Positions 24,797 to 30,737 of a stretch of DNA of 38,910 bases are shown piece by piece; position 1 is the first letter of the stretch; each line of letters starts with the position of its first letter. The DNA is from CAZPKH01 sp964407165 (GTDB taxonomy: Bacteria; Bacteroidota; Bacteroidia; Bacteroidales; Muribaculaceae). Both the position numbers and the translations under genes were made by a program. Location of the stretch: assembly GCA_964407165.1 (NCBI GenBank), contig CAYOUJ010000019.1:1-38910 (forward strand), given 5' to 3'. The notes beneath the pieces are model-generated. The model did no database searches, had not been told where the DNA came from, and worked only from the letters and a program-made list of their open reading frames with translations.

Positions 24797-24884
24797 AGAA
24801 ACAAAAGAAAAGAAAGAAACTTGCTACCACGAATTTCACGAATTAAACGAATTTCACGAAAATTTAATTTTTGTTTCTTTTGTT
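24797..24884. repeat. AT-rich inverted and direct repeats
   Basis: AAAGAAACAAAAGAAA is mirrored by TTTCTTTTGTTTCTT about 55 nt later. Between them ACGAATTTCACGAA occurs twice. It lies between the second SPASM gene and the 93-aa gene and may form a hairpin that tunes expression of the distal genes. Confidence 0.6.
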
Positions 24885-24911
24885 TCTTCGCGAGACTCTA
24901 AAAAATTGATT

Positions 24912-25193
24912 ATGAAGAAAGAAATAGGAATGGTCACCGAGCAGGAGCGCGACGAGATACAGCGCCTGTTTGAGCGCCGCAACGGCCTCAACGAGCTGGC
25001 CAAGATACTCACCGCCGACAACGTCGAGCTTTACGAGCGCATGGTCAGCGACCTGGGCGACACCGCCGCCAAGTTTCAGGGCTGGTGGGATCGCATGGGC
25101 GCCAAGTACGGCTGGGAGGGTACGCCCGACGGCACCTGGGAGATTAACTTCACCACTTGCGCCATTTACCTCGTAACACCCGAAAAGTCATGA
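24912..25193 (+). CDS. small accessory protein of the CXXX peptide system
   Basis: This 93-aa cytoplasmic protein is mostly helical at the N-terminus (EQERDEIQRLFERRNGLNEL), then has Trp/Gly-rich segments (GWWDRMGAKYGWEGTPDGTW). It fits in size and position with the small protein class annotated as a CXXX-repeat peptide modification system protein. A role as leader-binding or chaperone partner is possible but not shown. The ATG at 24912 is chosen over an upstream TTG. It overlaps the tatA start by 4 nt (ATGA), strong evidence of coupling between the peptide system and Tat export. Confidence 0.75.
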   Translation: MKKEIGMVTEQERDEIQRLFERRNGLNELAKILTADNVELYERMVSDLGDTAAKFQGWWDRMGAKYGWEGTPDGTWEINFTTCAIYLVTPEKS

Positions 25194-25531
25194 CTCTCTG
25201 TTTCATAGGCACCACCGAACTGCTGCTCATCGGCGGCATAGCCCTCCTGCTCTTCGGCGGCAAGAAGCTGCCTGAGATGATGCGCGGCCTCGGCAAAGGC
25301 GTCAAGGAGTTCAAAACCGGCCTCAACGACCCGGGGAGCGGGGCGACGCCCTCGCGCCCCGCCGATGAGGGGAGCGGGACAGCGCCCTCGCGCCCCGCCG
25401 GTGAGGGGAGCGGGGCAGCGCCCTCGCGCCCCGCCGGTGAGGGGAGCGGGGCAGCGCCCTCGCGCCCCGCCGGTGAAGAGTGTACAGAAACATCAGAAAC
25501 CGCCGAAACCGAAGAAAACAAGTTTCTGTAG
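25190..25531 (+). CDS. tatA: twin-arginine translocase subunit TatA/E
   Basis: This 113-aa protein has the TatA plan: a short N-terminus, one membrane helix (about 7-23, ELLLIGGIALLLF), the hinge FGGKKLPE and an amphipathic helix (MMRGLGKGVKEFKTGL). TatA oligomers form the passage for folded Tat substrates. The start at 25190 overlaps the previous stop; an upstream in-frame Met (25157) is unlikely. Residues after about 48 are odd: four tandem 12-residue units of the GSGAAPSRPAGE type, each 36 nt, made of the palindrome found elsewhere in the window, followed by an acidic tail. The tail is cytoplasmic and probably tolerates this. Confidence 0.93.
   Translation: MTLCFIGTTELLLIGGIALLLFGGKKLPEMMRGLGKGVKEFKTGLNDPGSGATPSRPADEGSGTAPSRPAGEGSGAAPSRPAGEGSGAAPSRPAGEECTETSETAETEENKFL
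25333..25476 (+). repeat. four tandem 36-nt copies of the GC-rich palindrome in tatA
   Basis: The units start at 25333, 25369, 25405 and 25441. Units 3 and 4 look identical and units 1 and 2 differ by a few bases. The period is a multiple of three, so copy number can change without breaking the frame. Confidence 0.92.
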
Positions 25532-25566
25532 TTTCTAACGTTTCTGTATGTTAAAACCCACGCGCG

Positions 25567-26352
25567 ATGAGTGACAGCGACGGCATGCTCACATTTGGCG
25601 GACACCTCGAGGTGCTCCGCCGATTGCTCTTCCGCGTGCTCGCCGTGGTGCTCGTCATCGCCGTCGCCGTCTTCATCTTCAAGGAGCAGACATTCCGCAT
25701 GCTCCTCGCCCCCAGCGAGTGGGACTTCGTCACCTACGGCTGGATACAGCGCCTCGTGCGCACGGTCAATCCCGGCTTCTCGTTCAACGAATACCACGTC
25801 GACCTCATCGCCACTGAACTCTCCAGTCAGTTCATGACCCACCTGACCACGGCTCTCTACCTCGGCGCGCTATGCGCCTCGCCGTACATACTCTACGAAC
25901 TGTTCCGCTTCGTCTCCCCTGCCCTCTACGAGAACGAGAAGCGCTACTCGCGGCGCGTTGTGGTCATTGTGTATCTGCTCTTTATCGTCGGCGTGCTGAT
26001 GAGCTACTTCGTGCTCTTCCCCATCTCGTTCCGCTTCCTCGGCACCTATAACGTCGACCCGCGCGTCACCAGCACCATCACCCTCGACAGCTACATCTCC
26101 ACCTTCGTCACCCTCACCCTGTTGATGGGCCTCGTGTTCCAGCTCCCCGTCATCTCCGTCACCCTCGGCAAGTTAGGCTTCATCAACGCGCAGATGCTCA
26201 GCCGCTACCGCAAGCACGCACTGATAGTCATCATGGTTGTCGCCGCCATCATCACGCCTCCCGACCTGATGACCCTCCTGCTCGTCACCCTCCCCCTCTA
26301 CCTCCTCTACGAAGTCAGCATCCGCCTGCTCAAATGGTTAGGCAAGAAATAA
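25567..26352 (+). CDS. tatC: Sec-independent protein translocase TatC
   Basis: This 261-aa protein with about six membrane segments is the Tat receptor that recognises the RR motif. The N-terminal signature is present as GGHLEVLRRLLFR (the HLEELR-type motif), and the C-terminal signature is IITPPDLMTLLLVTLPLYLLYE. It lies 35 nt after tatA. No tatB is seen, as is common in two-component Tat systems. Three predicted Tat substrates are encoded in the same cluster and no classical redox Tat substrate is nearby. Confidence 0.96.
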   Translation: MSDSDGMLTFGGHLEVLRRLLFRVLAVVLVIAVAVFIFKEQTFRMLLAPSEWDFVTYGWIQRLVRTVNPGFSFNEYHVDLIATELSSQFMTHLTTALYLGALCASPYILYELFRFVSPALYENEKRYSRRVVVIVYLLFIVGVLMSYFVLFPISFRFLGTYNVDPRVTSTITLDSYISTFVTLTLLMGLVFQLPVISVTLGKLGFINAQMLSRYRKHALIVIMVVAAIITPPDLMTLLLVTLPLYLLYEVSIRLLKWLGKK

Positions 26353-26390
26353 ACTAAACAATCACCAACCAATCAAAACCAACCAACTAC

Positions 26391-26774
26391 ATGAAAAAGA
26401 AAATCTTAGTGCTCATACTCACACTTATAGTGAGCGCCGTGGCTCTGGCCCAGAGCCAGACCTATCACTTCTTCAAGTGGGTCGACCAATACGGAAACGT
26501 AAAGGAGGAAGAGGAAAAGTTTGACCAAAAAATCATGATTACATTCAGCGGCTCAACTTTACTCTACTCCTGCTGGCAGCCGGAACAAAATCGCTGGATC
26601 GGCCCTCTTTACTTGGAGTATTATAACACTGACTACTTTGGCAATGTGACATATAGTTGGCAAGGTCCCTTAAGCGGGTGTATAATCACGCTCTCACCTG
26701 ACGGCGAAACTTTATGCATCGGCTTCCCCGGATGTCCCGGTGGCGATTGCCCCATGTTCTATAGACGAGATTGA
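26391..26774 (+). CDS. small secreted protein of unknown function
   Basis: This 127-aa protein starts with a Sec-type signal (MKKKILVLILTLIVSAVALA, cut after AQA-like ALAQS). The rest is beta-rich, with many aromatic residues and four Cys, three of them in SGC, ETLCIG and GFPGCPGG/GDC contexts. I do not recognise the family. It lies 38 nt after tatC and 16 nt before precursor C, on the same strand, so it is probably part of the same transcript. Its lower GC resembles precursor C. It may be an extracytoplasmic partner of the peptides, which is inference from position only. Confidence 0.7.
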   Translation: MKKKILVLILTLIVSAVALAQSQTYHFFKWVDQYGNVKEEEEKFDQKIMITFSGSTLLYSCWQPEQNRWIGPLYLEYYNTDYFGNVTYSWQGPLSGCIITLSPDGETLCIGFPGCPGGDCPMFYRRD

Positions 26775-26790
26775 TCTTGTCTGTCAAACA

Positions 26791-27144
26791 ATGATGCTAC
26801 GGCACATAAACATAGAAATCCTTACGCGCCGCGCCTTCTTCAAGCGCACGGCCTCGCGCCTCCTGCCCATACTCGCCGCTGCAATTACAACCCCTCTGCT
26901 CACTTTCGCAGAACAACCGGACTCTATATCTGTAAACTGTAAAAGTGGATGCATGAACTCTTGTCAAGAAGCATGTGTCAGTTGCAAGGGCAACTGCTTA
27001 GGAAATTGCAGCACAAATTGCCAAGGAAAATGCACAGAGTCCTGTAACTTCTCCTGTAAAGGTCACTGCAAAACCACATCTAAAGGAATGTGCGATACCT
27101 GCTCCCATGCATGCTACGGCTCCTGTCAAGGCTCCAGCAAGTAA
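26791..27144 (+). CDS. CXXX-repeat peptide precursor C with twin-arginine leader
   Basis: This 117-aa precursor has Tat motif TRRAFFKR (12-19), a hydrophobic core LLPILAAAITTPLLTFA and then the Cys domain. Cysteines are at 50, 54, 58, 62, 65, 69, 73, 77, 81, 85, 89, 93, 101, 104, 108 and 112: CXXX spacing with two CXXC slips and one longer gap. The start at 26791 places RR near the N-terminus; the open frame from 26740 overlaps the previous gene and is rejected. It is AT-richer than precursors A and B and lies beyond tatC, so it may have been acquired separately. Confidence 0.85.
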   Translation: MMLRHINIEILTRRAFFKRTASRLLPILAAAITTPLLTFAEQPDSISVNCKSGCMNSCQEACVSCKGNCLGNCSTNCQGKCTESCNFSCKGHCKTTSKGMCDTCSHACYGSCQGSSK

Positions 27145-27180
27145 TCTGCTCTATGCACGTCACTCGCAAATTGCCCCCTT

Positions 27181-27212
27181 ATTGCAAGTGTGGCGAAAAA
27201 ACATTATCTTTG
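27181..27212 (+). promoter_or_regulatory. promoter of the META lipoprotein gene
   Basis: ATTG (27181-27184), 20 nt, then TATCTTTG (27205-27212). The leader (about 75 nt) contains four CTCATCAA-type repeats at about 27245-27278. Confidence 0.75.
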
Positions 27213-27294
27213 CAGTCGCGTTATATTTTTGAGAGGTTGATTTGCTCATCAACTCTTTAACTCATCAACTCATCAACTCGTAAACTGCATAGAG

Positions 27295-28173
27295 ATGAAA
27301 ATTAAATACTTGTGGGCGGCTATCGCTTTAGCTACTATCGCCACGGGCTGTGGCTCAACCAAGAAGGTCTCGGGCGACACGGGCGAGAGGCTCGTGGAGG
27401 CCACAACGCCGACGGTGACTACGAACAATGCCATCACGGTGCTAAACGGCGAGTGGACAATACTCGACGTCGAAGGGTACCAGGTGGTGCCGGAAGACGA
27501 GGACCGGCCCGTCACCATCACGTTCAAGCTCAACGACAAAGGCGCGGGCGAGCTGTACAGCTACACGGGTGTGAACTATGTCAACGGCGACGTGGAGTTT
27601 GACGCCGCCAAGGGGACGGTGACGCCGCGGGGCAACTACATGTCGACGATGATGGCGGGCAGCGACGCGGCCATGGCCACGGAGAGCCGCATAGTGGCTG
27701 CTGTGACAAACATGGCCACGTTCAAGATTGAGCATCTCGACGCCGCCTTCTTCCTCTACCTGAAGAACTCGGAGGGGAAGACACTGCTGACGGCGCGCCG
27801 CTGGGACAACCACTTCCTCAACGGGGCCTGGGAGGTCACGGCCATAGGGAACGGGGCGGCGCCCTCGCGCCCCGCAGACATACAGATAGTCATCGACATA
27901 CCGGCCGAGAAGCTTCACGGCAACGCGGGCTGCAACATAGTCAACGGCAACATCCGGCTGACCGACAACCGCATCAACGGCATCGAGTTCTCCGACATTG
28001 CCACCACGCGCAAGCTCTGCCCGGAGGCCGTGATGACGTTGGAGCGTGAGTTCCTGGTGGCCCTCGAGAATGTGGCCTCCTGCCAGGCCACCCCCGACGG
28101 CGAGGGCGCCCTGCTCAAGGACGAGGAGGGCAACACCGTCATCACCCTCCACCGCCTCGTCCTGAAACGATAA
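27295..28173 (+). CDS. META-domain lipoprotein
   Basis: This 292-aa predicted lipoprotein has lipobox ATGC (C19). Two repeats resembling META domains (HslJ-like beta folds) follow. The first begins at LNGEWTILDVEGY. The second begins at LNGAWEVTAIG and includes the META-type HGNAGCNIVNG and PEAVMTLEREFL. Such proteins sit in the outer membrane or periplasm and are linked to stress or drug tolerance in other bacteria; the function here is unknown. A palindrome copy inserts GNGAAPSRPAD between the first strands of the second domain, in frame. It has its own promoter, so it is probably separate from the peptide cluster. Confidence 0.88.
   Translation: MKIKYLWAAIALATIATGCGSTKKVSGDTGERLVEATTPTVTTNNAITVLNGEWTILDVEGYQVVPEDEDRPVTITFKLNDKGAGELYSYTGVNYVNGDVEFDAAKGTVTPRGNYMSTMMAGSDAAMATESRIVAAVTNMATFKIEHLDAAFFLYLKNSEGKTLLTARRWDNHFLNGAWEVTAIGNGAAPSRPADIQIVIDIPAEKLHGNAGCNIVNGNIRLTDNRINGIEFSDIATTRKLCPEAVMTLEREFLVALENVASCQATPDGEGALLKDEEGNTVITLHRLVLKR
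27847..27875 (+). repeat. GC-rich intragenic palindrome, copy e (META lipoprotein)
   Basis: This near-consensus copy reads NGAAPSRPA in frame, in a predicted loop between two beta strands of the second META domain. Confidence 0.85.
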
Positions 28174-28176
28174 CGC

Positions 28177-28404
28177 AATGCTCCAAAGTAGCATTTTGAT
28201 GATAACCCCGGGCAAGCGAAGCGCAGCCCGGGGGTGAAGAAAAACCGCCCGGACATGCACCCCAAAGGGGTGCGCTGATGATTGGCTCAACAATCATTAA
28301 CGCACCCCTTTGGGGTGCCGGGGCGGGAGGACGCCTCTCCGATTCCCCGGGCTGCGCTCCGCTTGCCCGGGGTTATCATCATCGCGCTCCTTTGGAGCGC
28401 ATTT
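28177..28404. repeat. second mirror-image mosaic of palindromes
   Basis: The left arm (AATGCTCCAAAGTAGCATT, then AACCCCGGGC...GCCCGGGG) is mirrored on the right by CCCCGGGC...GCCCGGGGTTATC and GCGCTCCTTTGGAGCGC. The centre holds GCACCCCAAAGGGGTGC and its inverse. The architecture is the same as at 18661-18863, again between convergent gene ends. It probably serves as a two-way terminator. Confidence 0.85.
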
Positions 28405-28470
28405 ATAAAAATATTGGTATTCAGTGAATTCTCGGATTGTGTTAGCGTTTTGACACACTCCTGTCGATTG

Positions 28471-29700
28471 TTATTTGAGGGTCAGGGAGATGAATCGGTC
28501 GGGGGTGAGAAGGCGCGCGGCGGCGGCGACGGCCTCGGGGGTGAGGCGGAGTATGGCCTCGGCGCTCTGCGGCGGCGTCACGGGCGTGAGCCCGTACATG
28601 GCCGCACGGGCGCAGCCCATTATGACATTCTCGCGGTTTTGCGCGGCCACCATCACCTGCCCGGCATACTGGCGGCAGGCGGCACGCAACCGGCTCGGCG
28701 ACAGCCCTCCGGCCGAAATCCGCTCCAAGGTGTTGATTATCAGCTTGCGACAGCGGCCCACATCCTCCGGGTCACACCCGTAATAAATGCTCATCAAGCC
28801 GCAGTCGCGGTAAAAGGTCGTGGAGGCATCGACGGAGTAGACCAGGCCGCGGCGCTCGCGCAGCTCAACGTTGAGCAGGGCGTTCATCCCCGGGCCTCCC
28901 AGCACGTTTGTCAGCAAGTTTAGCGCCGGCCGGTGCTCGGTATGCACCCCGGGGAGCAGACAGCCGATGACCGTGTGCGCCTGGTGGAAAGAGATGTCAG
29001 CCCCCCCCATCCCCCCCCTAAAGGGGGGGGCTTCCTTTGTTCTTGACTCCCACGGTGTAACATCTGCATCGACTAATAGCTTGGTAGCCCCCCCCTTTAG
29101 GGGGGGGATGGGGGGGGCTGACACACGCGGGCCGAGATAAAACGCGACCATGCGGTCGGGGGTGTAGTGAGTCTCTATCCACCGCCGGCAGTCGGCCGTG
29201 CCAAACCGCTCGACAGTCTCCACCGTGCCCAAGATATTGTGCGCCAAGGGCGTCCCCGCAAAGGCCATCTCGTCGAACTCGTCAAAGACACGGTCGGCAG
29301 GAGTGTCGAGGTAAGCGTTGATCTCGTCGATCACCACCTGCCGCTCCTTGTCAAGCTCCACCTGTGGGAACGTGGCGTTGGTAATCAGGTCGAACACCAA
29401 GTCGGTGGCGCGGCGCAGATGCCCCGCGGGGGCGACGGTGTAGACCATCGTCTCCTCCTTGGTGGTGTAGGCGTTGAGCTCGCCGCCGACAGCCTCCATG
29501 CGGTTGAGTATGTGCCAGGCGCGGCGCTTCTGCGTCCCCTTGAAGATGGTGTGCTCGACAAAGTGCGCAAGCCCCTCATCGCCGGCAGTCTCGTCTGCGC
29601 TGCCGGCGGCGATGGCCACGCCGAAATATTCCACCTCCGTGGGGTGCTGGATGTGCACCAGCCGCATCCCCGACGGAAGCGTGTGCTGTGAAAGTTTCAT
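28471..29700 (-). CDS. M16-family zinc peptidase
   Basis: This 409-aa protein has the inverted zinc motif H46-x2-E49-H50 (HFVEH), followed by GGELNAYTTKEET with the third zinc ligand Glu. It resembles the single-domain PqqL/mitochondrial-processing-peptidase-like M16 proteins and probably works as a dimer on peptides. There is no signal peptide, so it is likely cytoplasmic. The start at 29700 overlaps the argC stop as TGATG; the longer frame is a shadow. A 129-nt in-frame inverted-repeat insertion (28995-29123) encodes SAPPIPPLKGG and APPFRGGMGGAD in a loop between the two halves. Confidence 0.92.
   Translation of the reverse strand: MKLSQHTLPSGMRLVHIQHPTEVEYFGVAIAAGSADETAGDEGLAHFVEHTIFKGTQKRRAWHILNRMEAVGGELNAYTTKEETMVYTVAPAGHLRRATDLVFDLITNATFPQVELDKERQVVIDEINAYLDTPADRVFDEFDEMAFAGTPLAHNILGTVETVERFGTADCRRWIETHYTPDRMVAFYLGPRVSAPPIPPLKGGATKLLVDADVTPWESRTKEAPPFRGGMGGADISFHQAHTVIGCLLPGVHTEHRPALNLLTNVLGGPGMNALLNVELRERRGLVYSVDASTTFYRDCGLMSIYYGCDPEDVGRCRKLIINTLERISAGGLSPSRLRAACRQYAGQVMVAAQNRENVIMGCARAAMYGLTPVTPPQSAEAILRLTPEAVAAAARLLTPDRFISLTLK
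28995..29123. repeat. in-frame inverted repeat with C8/G8 tracts inside the M16 gene
   Basis: Arms 28995-29032 and 29086-29123 are exact inverted copies of 38 nt with a 53-nt spacer, 129 nt in total (43 codons). Each arm contains two runs of eight C or G and one opposed run of eight, separated by AT and TAAA/TTTA. The right arm is flanked by TAGCTTGGTA, as is the hairpin at 30703-30728. Confidence 0.9.
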
Positions 29701-30674
29701 CAGAGGGCGGAAGCCTTGAGGGCGAGGCCCACACGCTCCTGCAGGCCGAAGAGCAGGTTCATCACGTGCACGGCGGTGCCGGAAGCACCCTTGAGCAGGT
29801 TGTCGATGGCAGCGGTAATCACCAGCCTCTCTCCTACCTTGTCGATGTGTATCAGGCACTTGTTGGTGTTTACAACATCCTTGAGGTCGACGTGGGTGTC
29901 TTTGACGAACGTCAGGCCGTGGTCGCTGTAATAGTCGCGGTATATGCGCTCCACCTCATCAACTTCCAGCGGGCTCTCCATGTAGAGCACTGCAAGGAGG
30001 CCGCGGCTGAAACTGCCGCGCAGGGGGATGAAGCTGAGGTTGCCGTTGTACCTCGGCTGCAGCTGCGACAGTGCGAAGCGTATCTCGGCATTGTGACGGT
30101 GAGTCAGCGGCTCGTATACCGACACGTTCTCGTTCTGCCACGCCGGATGGCGGCGCTCGTCCGGGGTGACGTAGGCGCCCGTGCTGCCGATGATGGCCGT
30201 CACGTTGATGTCGTCCGGGAGCAGCAGGTTCTTGGCCAGCGGCAGCAGAGCAAGCTCGATGACCGTGGCGAAGTTGCCCGGTACGGCCACATGCTTGGCC
30301 CCGCGCACCATCGGCTTGCGGTTGAGCTCCGGGAGGCCGTAGACAAAGTCATTGTTCTCGTCGGGCAACCGGTAGTCCTGCGACATGTCGATGATGCGCA
30401 GGTCTTCTGGTATCTCGACGGACTCGAGATACTTGCTGCTGTCGCCGTGTGGCGTGCACATAAACAGCACGTCGATGGTGCTAAGGTCGGGCTCCTCGTC
30501 GGTAAACTGCATGTAGAAGTCACCCGTGAGCCCCTGGTGAATGTCACTCACCAGTCGACCGCCGGCCGACCTCGAGTGCACCCACTGTATCTCCACGTCG
30601 GGGTGGTTGATGAGCAGGCGTATCAGCTCGCCTGCGCGGTAGCCGGAGCCACCGATTATTCCGGTCTTTATCAT
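29700..30674 (-). CDS. argC: ArgC-like N-acyl-gamma-glutamyl-phosphate reductase lacking the catalytic Cys
   Basis: This 324-aa protein is clearly ArgC-like: NAD(P) motif GIIGGSGYRAGEL (5-17), VLFMCTPHG, IIDMSQDYR, and the C-terminal THRHNAEI and NLLKGASGTAVHVMNLLFG. ArgC reduces the acyl-glutamyl phosphate in arginine synthesis using a Cys in PGCxxT. Here that site reads VPGNFATVIE with N134, coded AAC on the minus strand. Two base changes from TGC make a sequencing error unlikely. It may be inactive, work differently, or be a paralogue of a true ArgC elsewhere. No other arg gene is adjacent. It is coupled to the M16 peptidase by a TGATG overlap. Confidence 0.88.
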   Translation of the reverse strand: MIKTGIIGGSGYRAGELIRLLINHPDVEIQWVHSRSAGGRLVSDIHQGLTGDFYMQFTDEEPDLSTIDVLFMCTPHGDSSKYLESVEIPEDLRIIDMSQDYRLPDENNDFVYGLPELNRKPMVRGAKHVAVPGNFATVIELALLPLAKNLLLPDDINVTAIIGSTGAYVTPDERRHPAWQNENVSVYEPLTHRHNAEIRFALSQLQPRYNGNLSFIPLRGSFSRGLLAVLYMESPLEVDEVERIYRDYYSDHGLTFVKDTHVDLKDVVNTNKCLIHIDKVGERLVITAAIDNLLKGASGTAVHVMNLLFGLQERVGLALKASAL

Positions 30675-30702
30675 GGGTCTGTATTTAAAGTCTTAGCTTG
30701 GT

Positions 30703-30736
30703 AAGCCCCTCCCCTTGGGGAGGGGCTTGGGGTGGG
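30703..30736 (-). terminator. hairpin after gltX, related to the M16 insertion
   Basis: A perfect 12-bp stem AAGCCCCTCCCC/GGGGAGGGGCTT (30703-30714 with 30717-30728) with a 2-nt loop, then GGGGTGGG. The left flank AGCTTGGTA matches the flank of the C8/G8 repeat at 29086, so it is probably the same repeat family used as the gltX terminator. Confidence 0.65.
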
Positions 30737-30737
30737 C

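Noticed and set aside
25333..25476. CRISPR-like tandem repeats
   Set aside because: The units are contiguous with no spacers and are translated in frame in tatA.
26740..26790. upstream start for precursor C
   Set aside because: It would overlap the preceding gene and bury the twin-arginine motif about 30 residues in. The start at 26791 gives a normal Tat leader.
28282..28923. plus-strand open frame across the palindrome mosaic
   Set aside because: It is the antisense of the M16 gene and of repeats, with a low-complexity translation and no family signal.
29700..30674. argC as a pseudogene
   Set aside because: There is no frameshift or stop, full length and other motifs are kept, and the stop overlaps the next start. 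Only the catalytic Cys is changed.
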